Assembly (NCBI GenBank): GCA_940671915.1
Contig: CALNVZ010000218.1
Span: forward strand, 38,580,255 to 38,644,254
Origin: Paracentrotus lividus
Lineage: Eukaryota > Echinodermata > Echinoidea > Camarodonta > Echinidae
DNA: 64,000 bases
Direction of reading: 5' to 3'
The notes under the pieces are model-generated. The model searched no databases and had not been told where the DNA came from. It was given only the letters and a program-made list of their open reading frames with translations. Position numbers and translations under genes: made by a program. Below, piece after piece: positions 13,901-28,900 of this stretch (position 1 is its first letter; the number at the start of each line of letters is the position of its first letter).

Positions 13901-16900
13901 GAGAATATTGAGAGACTAGGATCAGAGACGAGAGAGAGAGAGACCGGACGAAAAAGGGGAGCGAGAGCTATAGAGAGGAGAAATGAAAAAATTATCAGGT
14001 GAAATCAAACTTGGAATGTACAGCAATTCAACAAATTTATTTCTTCTTATTTATTGGCTTCACGATTTCACTTTGACATGTTAAAGAAAGAAATGAGTAA
14101 AGATAATAAATTTAAACAATGAACATTCCGCGACTACTGCCGGACTGCTTTTCGTGAGGTATTGACGAAATTTACCTTTTCCGGTCATTTTGACCCGGAC
14201 TGTGGGTTTCACGTGGCCGTGGCACTTTCCAGGCGCAAATTTGATCGGATTCCCAAAATCAAAGGATTTAGGTAACGACGTGATTCAGGTCAAAATGTAT
14301 GCCCTGATAATCCTAGATTTTCGGGTCAAAGCCTCTGATTGACCCGGGGGCATTTCATCAAAGCGAGTTGTTCTGACACTATATCCGACCAAATTTCCTC
14401 TCACCAAGTCAGATGCACATTTTCAGTAGGCGTTACAACAGTTTGTTCGGATAAAACGTCCCACAATTTTTTTACGCGGATTGAACATCTAAAAAGTTGC
14501 CTTCATTATTTTTAATTAGACTGTTAAGCATTTTTGTTTTTTTCTAAACATGTAGAAATTGAAATCTCGTTCTAGACCATTGGAGACAAGGATTCGAAAT
14601 TCATGGCGCAAACCATGTATTCTCCTGACGTCCACTGCAGCAAAGATGACGGTTGCCTTGACCGATGCCAAGGGCAAGCGACGTCACATTTCCACTTCTG
14701 ATGTCGATGGTGGTCGTCGATGTGCTGTGTTAATAGGGTTGGTGGATGATGGGTCAGGTGTGGTCCAGCCGGACTGCTCAAATGTCGAACTCTCGTTGAC
14801 GCGACACAGTTACCTGTTGGTGTTACACGTAACATTAAATCACTTATTGAAAAGCGCTTCGTGGTAGAATCATCATGATCGTATTTTAACATAAAATGTA
14901 CAACGCATCATTCTGGCCAATACTACAAATCCAAATTGAGGACGTAGTATTTTTTTCCCAACCTATTTTGAAAGAAGGGAAAAAAACTTTGTTGTTCAAA
15001 AACATTGTTATTTTGCTCCAGCTCCCCTGTTTGGATTTTTTCCCCCCCACGATTTGTTTATAAATTCGATAAAGTTGCCCGAATTTAAGAGTAAACATAA
15101 TTATAAAGAAAAGAGATTGCAATTATTTGGGATAATTAAATTTGGTTAACTATATTCATCTGGTGTCGTTGGCTGCTTGAATCAATGTGAAATAAGAAGT
15201 CGAATACCTTATTTCATTTGTATCAAAGTGCAAAGGAAATGAAATAAACTAAGATGTTGTTGCTGCTGTTTTTTTTTTTTTTTTTTTTACGACGCTTTAA
15301 TTGAATTTTTCATTGCAATATGGAAATTTACATTATTTTAACAGATACTACGAAATAATTTTTTATTGCTTAATCTTATTTATTGCATTCTGGGCCGTCG
15401 ATCCATAAAGCATGAAATTTAAGCATTTTTCTTTATCTCTAAAATGCGTATTCCATAAATATTGGCTTACTAGATTCTGTTCAAGCTTATTTTTGGAGTG
15501 AAGCATAAATTCTTAGATTATTGCGTAAGTCAAAAGTTCGTAAATGAAATTGCGCCTTGTTAGAATCGAACATAAAAAAAATGAGAATTTTTATCCTAAC
15601 TTTAAGCCTACACCTAGGGCTTAACTTTAGTGTGATTATATGCAAGCTCATTTGAGACCACAAAAATTAAAAATGCCCGATTATTTAATAATTAGAAATT
15701 TGCTTGATTGATCTCTGTCGACCTCAGACAAAGTGCTCAATCGTGTTTGGTATAAAGGCTAAGATTTTTTTTCCCTGGACAAAATCTTAGAAATTACTAG
15801 ACTAGACAAATTCTTAAGTATAGCTTATGGAATCACGTCCCTGAGTTCGCGTACATTAGCTGAAATATTGTTCATTCCATTTGTGACTTTGATTTCAATT
15901 TTGGCTTAAGAGATTTTCTATTGATCCATCAAAGTAGATATTATTATAAATCATCTTAATTAAGTTAACGGTGATTTAATTCACATGTCTTTTTTGGGTT
16001 TTTTTTTTTTTTTTTTGGGGGGGGCAGGGAAATGACAAGTCGAAGGCGAATCGTCCCGCTCACATTTACATTCAGTTTAAGGAAATATAATCTCTTGATC
16101 AACAGTCTACCTTATTCATATGAATCTCACAATTACTTATGGAATAGCACATTGGAATGAATAAAGGAGGCTAACAACCCTCACTGTATTAAAATCTAGA
16201 TACTTGAATTGTAGGCAAACATGCAATAAAAAAAATAGATTTTTCGGTCTACCACAAGTCGATTGAGAGAAAACTATATGGAATTTATATAAGGTATATT
16301 GAAATGGTGCTTCAGTGAATTTTAAATAAGGATTAAAGCATCCAAGATGTTTAAAAAATAACTTTTTGGCAGTGTACTATACACAAAAAAAGTTAAGTCC
16401 CCCTAATCAAATGGTATATTTTTTTACAAGAGAAATTTTTTCGAAAGTTTTTATTACATGTGCTTTAGGTATTTATCACTCCATTTTAGTGAATGTTACT
16501 GAATCGATTAATTATGTCAATGAGCTCAGTTGAAAGGCAAAAATGTCACTTTTCAAGTCACAAGGTTAGGTTTCATAGAACTTTAACCAATAATATCGAA
16601 CAAATGGAAACTTTTTCAACGAGATATGTGAAGGCTTGTTGCACTCAATTCTAACACACCAAATGACTTTTTCATTAATTTACGGTTGGAGAACATAGGT
16701 AAATTTGCAAAAACTGATTTTTTCACGTAATTTTTACTTTAAAGTAAAAATTCGGTGAAAAATACATGCAGATTTGCAACTTTTACCTTAAAGTTTTTGC
16801 AAACTTTACCCTTTTAAATTAAATAGTATTGATTATGCGAATATTGCAATCTGAAGAGTGTTTAAATATATCATAATTCAGAGTTGAATATTTCAAATTT

Positions 16901-19900
16901 CATTAGTAAGGTCCCTTTTTGTGTTAATGAAATCATTCATCAACCATTTTTTTGCTATATGTACTGTAAATATTTTTTTGTCAAATCATGCTATGGCTTT
17001 TATAGAAATTTACGCTTTCATGAACACATGATACGTGAAAAGCATTTTTTTTTTGTGGACTAAGATTCAATTTTAATTGGATGAATGTCAAACTGGTCTT
17101 GAAGTTCATTTGATTTGAGTTCACGAAAATTTCAGTGTTTTATTCTTCACGTGAGAGAAGATATTTAAAAATATGCAAATAAGAAGAATTTCAGGGCTTT
17201 TTAGCCCACTCGAGGCCTTATCAGTATTCCAATTTAGCGTTTATTGCCTGTTAGTAGTCCACCATGAGAGATATGGCCAAGTTTCGTGAAAAAGATCTCA
17301 GTTCGAATTAACAAAATTATCATTTGTAATAAAGCCGGAATTTAATTTTGTTGTGAAATTTTGATTTCTCTCCATTGAAATTGTGTACAATTTTTAGCAA
17401 AAACAAACCTAAATCAACTGCTGGAACTTTTTTAACAAAAGATGTTGATAATATAAATTAGCAAGTTATTCTTATAATTCATGGGATTAACTTGATGTGG
17501 AATATGAAATAAAACCGTGGCGTAAGCCATAATAAAACACACATCAAAAGTCAAAATTTTCATGACAAAAGTCACAAACTCATTCTTTAAACTCGTCATG
17601 ACACGACGAAAAGTGTTCATTTCTCACCAAAATGTTTTGATGATGTTGATGAAATTTTGATGTCAATTTTAAATGAAATTGTTGGATTTTACATTTTGTG
17701 CAGAGCTCGGAATATTATTCTTAACAATTGTGCTCCACTCATCCATGTTAAAAATTAGTGAAAAGTATCGGGATTGTGTTGGGATGGTCAAATTTTGAGG
17801 ATAAACAACAAACCATTTCAAATAACGTTAAAAGGAAAATTTTACAAAATTTTGCTTTTTTTACAGACCAAAAAATGAGTTGTGGATTTTGAAAATGTCC
17901 AGTTTTGCCTTTAAACGTTTGATCACTCATTGCATGTCTTAGGGATCGATGTATTTTTCACAGAAGTTCTGCAATTAAAAGGAAACCCCCTTTAAATTAT
18001 ATGCTCAAGAACAAAGCCTGTTAAAAGTTATATCATTTTGATAAGGGGGGACTTACCTTTTTTTTGTATCATTCTCGGCTGTAATCAACCATCATAATTA
18101 TTGTTGGAAAAGCTAATTATCATTATTTATGATGATCATTGATCATAACATATTTCACATCAGGACTGTCATTTTAATAAATAATTTAGTAAGGGTTGAC
18201 GTTACAAACCAATGTTTGCATTCTGTGATGAAATTCTTATTTCGCACAAAAATATCCGACACGACTTTAGTTTTCTATATTTCACTCAATTGATGGTTAC
18301 AACCTTGTATTGTAACCCCGAAGGAAAAGGAAAAGACATAATTAAATATATAGAGCCTGTTAATAACGTCATCGATTAGTGAGTTTTGAATGTGTTGCGT
18401 GTTTGGAGCTGTAAGAGCGTGCCGCAATGAAAGGGTTGAAAGGTAAAAATGGAAGCATTGTTAAAACAATTATGATAACGTTATACAATTATTCAGAAAA
18501 ATTTGGAAATGCTTCCGGTATAGCTGTCCAGTTGCGATGGCGTCACCACTGAGGATAGTGGGCCCGTTCACGCGTAAGGAAACCACCATTATCACTATGA
18601 TTATAATTAACAAAAGCTTCCCATTCTTTACCTCTCAACCTCGTTCAAAATGGCACATCGACAACATTCGGAAACCCTGTAATATGAAATGATCAATATA
18701 ATCATCTGATTTGAAGCTTACATTTCCCATCAGGAATTTCTATTGGCCATGTCCATGTGTTGCCTGTCTGGAGGTAGGGGTACGGTAGTTTGGTGACGTC
18801 AGGGTCGTACGGTATTGGCCATCTTCGAACCTGTCACATTCTGAGGCATGGCCCCTAAAACGTAACGGACAAGACATTAAAGTGCGCCTTCTACGGTATT
18901 AACAAACACATCTGTTGTCATAAGAAAAAAAAGACGATTGAAAATGGTTAAGTCTGAAGAGTAAATATCACAAAAGTGAATTTGTGATGTTTGCGATATC
19001 CTAGGCTCCCTAGCAACGGGCAGATGAAAAGACTTTCTTCTCTAATTTTTCACTGGATCAAACTCCCGATTATCTCTTATCTGCTTTATTCTTTTGTCTG
19101 TCTTTTGCTTCAGAATGACTTGGTCTGATCACTGAATGCTCTTGGAATGAAATAAACAACAAATGAAAAAGACTTGAAAAATAACAAACTGCACGCATTG
19201 GCTGTGTTGGATACTTTTGCATTTTGAAAGTAAATGCAAAATTTGTTGCCCTCATTAGATTTGTTCAAATGGGTGAAAATGAACAGTAAAAAATTTAAAA
19301 TTCAACCTTTTATATAAGCTCTATAATGCATTTAATCCAAAACTTATTATTAAATCATTAGAACAGTGAATAAAAGGTATGCTTACCTGATAGAAACAGG
19401 AGCCCGATGAATAGCACAAGCATAAACCTTTACCTTTAAAAAAAATCAATTCTAGCATGCAGGAAAAAAAAAGAGTCGACCTCAGAATATACAGGAGCGA
19501 ATTATTAATGTATGTCTTCTTAGTTGGAAAGTTTGCCATTTTAAAAAGACATTTTTACGTAAGCTCAAAGCTAATTACCTCAGGATCCAATCAGAATCAA
19601 TCATTTTTGTGGGACGCTCGTGTAACTTGGTGCGCCAATTATGATTTCGTCCAATAGGCTCTGCCTTTGCCTTTTTCCTGCACACTGGCTTATTTATATG
19701 ATTTATCATTAAACCATGCAGAAATGGATGCGGTTTTATCAGCTAGGAAGCATAAGCGTGCAATTAATTTAACGACAGGAAAATTAAGCAACTCGCAAAA
19801 TCCTTATTCTTTCTTCATCTTTTTCGCCAGCTGAATAGACCTTTGATTAGCGATTAAATTAGAAAAAAAGCTAGACTTTGGGAAGGGACTATTAGCCTAT

Positions 19901-22900
19901 TACACGATGCAATGCCATCGATTTAAATCACCATCTAACGTATTCCAAAGCCCATGGGGGGGGGGGGCGGGTGGTCACCGCCTCGCTACAAATTATTGAA
20001 TTAAATTTTGATGATGAAGAAAGATACTGCAGTTAGAAATATCAATGTTTGCTCTATGAATAATAAATGGAAGTTATAGATTAACATAATGTATCATATG
20101 ATATACTAGTGATAGTAAGGTGCAGTAAAATAAAATTGTTTGTGAGGGAATATATAAATAATAATCGACAAATAATCTTTGACAATATCCATTTAATAAT
20201 GTGGTAACGCCAACGCGTCGATACTTGAGTAGACAAGCAAACTTTATAAGTAGTGCACAAACGTATTTAACATGTAATCAGCATGTATCCTATTAACCGA
20301 TAAATTCATCTCTTCAAAATATTATGCTTGTAAATATCTCGATGGATTTTGTTAGAATGATGACAGTAGGTTTTGATCTAAATTATTTTTTATATAAATA
20401 TATAAAATTAATGCACTTACAGCAGGTGGTCAAGAATTAAGGAAATCGATTTCATTGCAGAAAACATAATCTGTCATAAATAATATCTTTGATGAAATAG
20501 TCTGCACTGGCAGCACTTCTTTGTGCATAACTATGTATTATTAAAAAAGTTCAAACCTTAAATATTGAAACAATAGAAAGTGGGCTGTAACTTAATGTCA
20601 TTATTCACGTGAATGAATCCAGCATTTGAGTTAGTTTTGTTGGGTGATTTATACGGCTAGAAAATAATATTTTCTGCAATACCAAATAAAAATTGATAAT
20701 GTTCTCATTTAGGCCTATGCACCATCATAGAGATGAATGAAGTGAAAGGAAAAGGAAAGAACCAAAATTGTAGTTTCCCCCAGTGTAGAGATAGTGAGTA
20801 ACGTCGGTATTATCTCACTGCCATGACATGGTTTGAGAAGAGTTCAGGGAGCTTTCATGAAAGGACTTGTCGGACGTTTTATCGACAAACTGTTATAAAG
20901 CTACTGAAATCTTGCATCTGATTGGCTGACAGCAGGATTGTCAGATAAAATGTCTGACAAGTCCTTTCATGAATGCCCCCAGGATGGTTTTGAAACGAAA
21001 TCGCGGACACGTGCTCTTGAGTCTCTGCGACCGACGTCTCATCATGAGTGCACAGGGAAAAATCAAACATGTTTATATCTATGAGATTTTTTTTTCGTCA
21101 AGAATCTGGAGACGTCCAGACGTCTTAAAGACCGTCTCCGGCAGCTAAAGGCTAATCTAGAACGGACGTGGATTCTAGATTGATGCCTGTCATGAGTGGA
21201 ATTACTCAAAACTAATACAGAAATACAGCAATGCTGCCTTGAATGTGTTTGTTTGTTTGTTTGTTGTTTGTTTGTTGTTTTTGTTGTTGTTGTTTGTTTG
21301 TTTTTTGTTTTGTTTGTTTGTTTTTGGGGGGCATAAAATTAGTCCATGGTCCAGTTCAAAACGACTTTTCATTTTAATGGCTATGATACTTCATATTTTA
21401 TATGCCACGGAGGTAATTTCTCTTTTACAGTGTAAAGAGAAAATTGTTAATGGTTTGTGATCAAGTTTGCCTTCCATAAGATTATGTTTTCTTTCACCTA
21501 AAAAACTCATTGGGAGAGTCAATGTGTTCCTGCAAATGACATTTTATGACAGTTTAAGAATCATTGCTATGCATTCAATTAAATGAGCAGAGAAATAAAT
21601 TTTAGGATATTGTTTTACCTATGCGTGACTGTATATACATTGGCGGCGATCCGGGGGGGGGGACGGGGGACGTTGTCCCCCTCGATTTTTTTCGGGGGGG
21701 GGCGTCCCCTCGATTTTAAGGCACATATTTTATGTATGATTAGCTGGTTGAAGGGCTAGAGTACGAATGTCAGCTCACTTAGCACACTGTTAGAACGCGG
21801 TTTTACAAATTGCGCTGTTTAGAAGAAATGTTTGGTTTAAAAGTTAAACATACTGTTAACATATTAAAACATGCGTTTTGTTTAAAACCGGAAAGCGAGG
21901 TTTTCATAGCCCAAAGACCCTGTTTAGAGATTAGAGTCTAGAATTAAATAGTTTTGTTTAACAGGCGAGGCTAAGATTGTCACGTGATAGTCATGAGCTA
22001 ATGGGCAGTCACTGTTAAACATATGGAAGGTAAATCAGCGCAACAATTTCATCACGCGAAGTTCTTCAGCTCATTATTGTACAGATGTGTTGGCTCAGTG
22101 TGGATCAGAGGTCTGCTGTATAATCGAAAGGTCGTGAAGTTCAATACCCGGCCTCATTAAACCAAAAAAGTTGAGCGTTTTTACTTTTGGAGAGAAGCGT
22201 TAAACAGTATGTTGATATTAAACAGCAGTTGTTTAAACCTTTTTAAACAACAAGAGTGCTAAAGTTTTAAACAAACATACAGCTTGTTTTTAGATTTTAA
22301 CAGCGCTGTGCGATTCACCCGTTAACACGCAGCTGTTAGATTTAAACAATTGTTTATTTTTTTCTAACAGTTATTATATATATTTTCAAGTCTTTTATAC
22401 AGTGCGTCCCAAAAGAACTATACACTTTTGAAATGGCTGCCAAATAAAAAATATATTAATTTATAGGTAATAAAATTACATGTATGGAAAGCCATATCCC
22501 ACTTTATACTGACACCAAAAAGTTGAAAATAAGTCATGCATGAATGAGCAGCGTTCACTTTTGTAAAGGGTATGGAAATTTAGGTGCGCAGAATTGCCCT
22601 ACCAATTTGTATGAGGAAGTTCATTTGGGCTTATGGGAATTGAGGATGATATGCAGATATTATCTGATCCAATTATGGATGAGGTGGGGTTTGCGAAGTG
22701 AAATTTTTTGGAATTGGGGATTAACAGATTTCCATGCATGAGTGAACAGGAATATGGTAGTTTCCTATATAGCATGTTAACTTATCCAAGGTTTATTTGT
22801 GGTGTGTAGTGGTAGTCAGGATGGGTTGCAGAACAGGTGAGTACTAGGTTAAGATCTTTTCGATCACTCTTTAAATAACTGATGAAGATGATGTAATTTT

Positions 22901-25900
22901 GATGCTAGTTGAAACATTTTGGAACTGGTACCGGTTTACACTGTTAATTAAGGTGATTGCTAACTGCGGTGTTGAATGTCTTAATTATTTGACTGCATTG
23001 ATGATAGATTGATAGATTGTCATCACACCATTCCCGAATTTGGGTAAATGGAGTAGACCGGGATGCGGGAGGTAGTCAGATTGTGGAGTAGACAAGCAAT
23101 GAATATGAATGGTCAAAACCAAGACACATGCAAAAAAGAGAGAGATAGATCTAGAGAGTCAGGAGGGAGACAGGAGAGAAAAGAAAGAAGAGAGAGGGCA
23201 GAGAGAGGAAGAGAGAGAGGAGAGAGAGAGAGAGAAGAGGCGACGGGAAAGAAAAGGAAGCAGAGCAGAGAGAGATTTAAACACACCACTGAAGGACCTC
23301 ACAAATATTAACCTTGTAAGTTACAATGCAACAATTAGGAAAATATACTATCCTGTCTCACTTCATGCATGAGAATTGTAATCCAAATTCCACAAATTTC
23401 ACTGTAGTAAACCCCAACTCATCATAATTTATCAGTAAGTTCTGCAGTATCATCTCAAAATTTTCCATTCAAGCTCCACATGACTCTTCCTCATACATAA
23501 TTGGGTTTCGTACGGGCAATTCCCGTCCTGCGCCGCCTAATTTCATACCCTTTACAAAAGTGAACGCTGCTCATCTATGCATGACATTTTCGGAATATTT
23601 GGTTCATATGAGCGAGTTGCGATAACGAGTTTCTACATGTATATTCTTTACCTAAAACCACTATATTTTTTATTTGTCAGCCACTTAAAAAGTCAGTAGT
23701 GATTTCTTTTCTGGGACACACTGTATATTCATTTTCATCATGCCAGAATTTTCCGGATTTTTTTTTTTTTTGTATATTCTAAAAGAGGAGAACTTGTCTT
23801 CTTTTCATTCCTGAGATTAGTAAATATTCAGACAGGGCACTGTAAACAAAGGGCGAAAACTGAACAAAAGACCCCTAGAAAAGACATTTTAAGAGGTGGA
23901 GATTATTAGTGAATAAAATTTAAGGAGGAGTCATGTTTCTCCAATTACTTTAACATGTTTTCATATGTTTGTTGCAAATTAAAAATGACCAAAGGTAGCA
24001 CTACAACGAAAGACAAAAGAGGGAACACCCGGAGATACAAAATTATCTTCCTTATCGTTGCAAGGAAAATTTTAGTCCCATTATTACAGAAACGATTTAA
24101 TGCAGTTTATTCCACCCGAATTCCCAAATTACTGTGAATCTTTGTAATAATATAATGTTCGTTTAACAATAGAAATAAAAATTTTCACACTTCTATTTAT
24201 TTTGCTGGATATTCATGACGTCTGATTGTGCCCGCACCCTCCTTAGCAACGGTCTGTTTGTAACAGAATTTTTACTCTCCGGTGTTTCCCTCTCTTGTCT
24301 GTCATGCCAGTGTACCTCTTTGGTCATTTTAATTCTGCCACCTGAGCATAATAAAAAACATGTTAACAGTTCGGAGAATATGACTCCTACTTAATAATTT
24401 TCATACACTATAATCCTCACCTCTTAAAGTCATATTCTAGGGTGCCTTCGTTCAGTCTTGTCGCCCGCCTTTGTTTTTAAAAACAGTGCCCTGTTTGATA
24501 TTTTACCTATCTCAGGAATGAAACAGGGACAAGTTCTCCCTCATCAGAATTATATAAAAAAATTTTCTTTGAAACATCTTGGCCATGAATGACAACAATA
24601 TGACAATATATAAAGCCACTTGTAAATAATGATAAAATTTGCAACCAGTGTCGTACCGGGGGTATGTCTTTGCAACATTAACGGTCTCAAACTTACACCT
24701 ACAGTGCTGTACATTAATGTTTGTATCAAAATCACTTTCTCTCTCAGTGCGCAGAATTAGTAGTGCGTNNNNNNNNNNNNNNNNNNNNNNNNNATGGTCT
24801 GTTATTTCGAAACTATACACATTAGATACATAACTTAGCTTTAAGATTATAAACAAACTTTTGATAGATTTAGCTAATGCGTATAAATGTGAAAGCTACA
24901 TTATCCTGATTATTCAGCACATACATTTGTTTTTTCCCACACATAATCATGATTCTTACCTCCACATGCGATTTCATCTGAAAAAATCATGACAGTCAAT
25001 AGTGTGATCACATCGCGCTTGAGATGAAATGGACTGTAATCCAGATGCACACAATAAACCCTTCATCTGACAGTACACGAGCAGCCGAGTCTTGATAATT
25101 AAAAATGGAAGGTATATCCGTGATTATGGAGAGAAAAATATATTAGAAATGGTATTAGTATTTTGTCAAAGATCTACTTGAAAAGCTGAATTGCAGAGAA
25201 TATACTGAGTAAAAAAAAAAGAAGAAAGAGAGACATTCTGAAAAACTGTGCATATAAATTCACATTTAAAATATCATTGAAAAAACAATGGAAAGGTGAA
25301 AGGGGAAGGAGAGAGATAATAGAGATAGATTAGAGAGAGAGAGAGAGAAGACCGGGACGAAAAGGAGCGAGAGGTAGAGGAGAGAGAATGAAAAATTATA
25401 GGTGAATCAAGACTTGGAATGTACACATTCTAACAAATTTATTGTTTTCTTATTTATTGTGCTTCACGATTTCTCACTTATGACATGTTTCAAAGAAAGA
25501 ATGAGTAAAGAAATCAAATTTACAAATAGACGCTATGTCCGCCCGAACTCACGTCAAAACTGGGACTGCCATTTTCGTGAGTATGACGAAATTTAACCTA
25601 TTCCGGGTCATTTGTGACCCGGACTGTGGGTTCATCGTGGCCGTGCACTTTCCGGGCAAATTTTGATCCGGATTCAAAATCAAAGGATTAGGTTAACGCG
25701 GATTCGGGGTCAAAGTGTATGGCCCTGATAATCCTAGATTCCGGGTCAAAAGCCTCTGATTGACCCGGGGGGCATTTCATCAAAGGACTTGTCTGACACT
25801 ATATCCGACAAATTTGCTCTCAGCCAATCAGATGCAAGCATTTCAGTAGCTTACAACAGTTTGTCGGATAAAACGTCCCACAATTTTTTTACCCGGATGA

Positions 25901-28900
25901 ACATCTAAAAAGTTGACCCTTCATTTTTTTAGACTGTTAAGATTTTTGTTTTTTTCTAAACATGTAGAAATTGAAATCTCGTCTAGTACCATTGAGAGGA
26001 CAAGATCGAAATTCCATGGCGAAACCATTGTATTCCTCCATGACGTCACTGCAGAAGATGACGGTTGCCTTGCCCGATGGAAGGGCAAGCGACGTCACAT
26101 TTCCACTTCTGATGTCGATGGTGGTCGTCGATGTGCTGTTAATGGTTTGGTGGATGATGGTCAGTGTGTCCCACGGATGCTCAATGTCGATCTCGTTGAC
26201 GCGCACAGTTACCTGTTGGTGTTACGTAATCATTAAATCACTTATTGGAAAAGGCGGCATTACGTGGTAGAAATCATGATCGATTTTAACATAAAATGTA
26301 CAACGCCATCATTCTGGCCAATACTACAAATCCAATATTGTAGACGTAGTATTTTTTCCAACCTTATTTGAAGAAAACTTTTGTTCAAAAACATGTTATT
26401 TTGCTCCAGCTCCCCTTTTGGATTTTTTCCCCCCACGATTTTTTATATTCGATAAAGTGCCCGAAATTTAGTAGTAAACATAATTATAAAGAAAAGAGAT
26501 TGCAACTTATTTGGGATAATAAATCTGGTTAACTATATTTCATCTGTGGTGTCGTTGGCTGCTTGAATCAATGTGTAAATAAGAAAGTCGAATTTACCTT
26601 ATTTCATTTTGTATCAAAGTGCAAAGGAAATGAAATAAACTAAGATTGTTGTTGCTGCTGGTTTTTTTTTTTTTTTTTTTTACGACGCTTTAATTGAATT
26701 TTTCATCATATGAATATTTACATTATTTAACAGATACTACGAAATAATTATTTTATTCTTAATCTTATTTGATTGCATTCTGGGCCCGTATTCCATAAAA
26801 GCATGAAATTTAAGCATTTTTGCTTATCTCTAAAATGCGTATTCCATAAATATGGCTTACTAAGAATTCTGTTCAAGCTTATTTTTGGCAGTGAAGCATA
26901 AATTCTTAGATTATTGCTAAGTCAAAAGTCTTAAATGAAATTGCGCCTTTAAATCGAACATAAAAAAATGAGAATTTTATCCTAACTTTAAGCCTACTAC
27001 CTAGTGGCTTAACTTTAGTGTTGATTATATGGCAAGCTCATTTGAGACCACAAAAATTAAAAATGCCGATATTAATAAAATTTAGAATTTTGCTTGATGA
27101 TGTCTGACCTCAGACAAAGTGCTTAACGTGTTTGGTATAAAGGCTAAGATTTTTTTTTCCTGGACAAAATCTTAGAAAATTACTTAGACTTAAGACAAAT
27201 TGCTTAAGTATAGCTTATGGAATACGGGCCCTGGAGTTCGCTACATAGCTGAATATATTGTTCATTCCATTTGTGACTTTGATTTCCAATTTTGGGCTTA
27301 AGCAGATTTTCTATTGACTCCATCAAAGTCGATATTATTAAAATCATCTTAATTAAGTTAACGTTGATTTTAATTCACATGTCTTTTTTGGGTTTTTTTT
27401 TTTTTTTGTTGCGGGGGGGGGGGGGGAAATGACAAGTCAAGGCGTAATCGTCCCCCTCACATTTATACATTCAGTTTAGAGGAAATATAATCTTTCTCTG
27501 ACTTCCAACTCCTCACCCCTTATCATATGAATCTCATCAATACTATGGAATAGCACATTTGGAATGAATTAAAGGAGGCTAAACCCTCACTGTATAAAAT
27601 CATGATACTTGAATTCGTAGGCAACATGCAATAAAAAAAAATAGATTTTACGGCTCTACCACAAAGTCGATTTGAGAGAATAACTATATGGTAATTTATC
27701 ATAAGGATATATTGAAATGGTGACTTCCAGTGATTTAAATAAGGACTAAAGCATCCAAGATGTTTAAAAATCAACTTTTTGGCAGTGTACTATACACAAC
27801 AAAAAAGTAAGTCCCCCCTAATCAAAATGGTATAATTTTTTTACAAGAGAAATTTTTTCGAATTTTATTACATGTGCTTTTAGGTAATTTTATCAGCTTC
27901 CATTTTAGTGAATGTTACTGAAATTCATTAATTCATGCTTCAATGAGCTCAGTCAAAAGGCAAAAATGTCACTTTTCAAAAGTCACAAGGTTAGTTTCAT
28001 AACTTTAATCCAATAATATCGGAACAAATTGAAACTTTTCAACAAAAGATATGTTCAGAAGGCTTGTTGCACTCAATTTCTAACACACCAAATGACTTTT
28101 GCATTAAATTTTACGGTTGGATGAACATAAGGTAAAGTTTGCAAAAACTGCATTTTTCACGAATTTTTACTTTTAAAGTAAAAATTCGTGAAAAATACAT
28201 GCAGATTTTGCAAACTTTACCTTAAAGTTTTTGCAAACTTTACCCTTTTAAATTAAATAGTTATTGATTATGACGGAATATTGCAATCTGGAAGAGTGTT
28301 TTAAATAATATCAATGAATTCAGAGTTGAATATTTTCAAATTTATTAGGTAAGTTGTTCCCTTTTGTGTAATGAAAATCATTTTATCAACAATTTTTTTG
28401 CTATATGTATGTCAAATATTTTTTTTCAAATCATGCTATGGCATTTTATAGAAATTTACGCTTCAATGAACACATGATACGTGAAAAGCCATTTTTTTTT
28501 TGTGGACTAAGATTCAATTGCTTACATTGGATAATTGTCACAGACCTTCTTGGATAGTTCATTTGATTTGAGTTTCACGAAAATTTCAGTGTTTTATTCT
28601 TCAGTGAGCAGAAGATATTTAAAAATATGCAAATAAGAAGAAATTTCAGGGCTTTAGCCCCACTCGAGTGCCTTATCAGATTCTCAATTTAGCGTTTATT
28701 CCTGTTAGTTAGTACCACCATGAAGATATGGCCAAGTTTCGTGAAAAAGATCTCAGTCGAATTAACAAAAATTATCATTGTAATAAAGCCGAATTTTTAA
28801 TTTTGTTGAAATTTTGATTTTCTCTCCATTGAAATTGTGTACAATTTTTAGGCAAAACAAACCTAAAATCAACATGCTGGAACTTTTTAACAAAAAGATG

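Larger units (their letters stand above)
13384..24640. repeat. Large direct repeat, copy A (probable assembly duplicate)
   Basis: Collinear with 24814-36030 over about 11.2 kb, including introns, MITEs, microsatellites and four receptor exons. Differences are dominated by one- and two-base insertions and deletions, many in homopolymers, on both sides. The copy ends 25-130 bases before a 25-N gap. I read it as one locus written twice. Confidence 0.85.

Noticed and set aside
23063-23372. Arg/Glu-rich open frames
   Set aside because: They translate a (GA)n microsatellite inside a MITE.
13384-24640. A second, tandemly duplicated receptor gene copy
   Set aside because: Only the 5' exons recur, they are frame-broken in a noise-like way, and an assembly gap lies exactly between the copies; an assembly artefact is the simpler reading.
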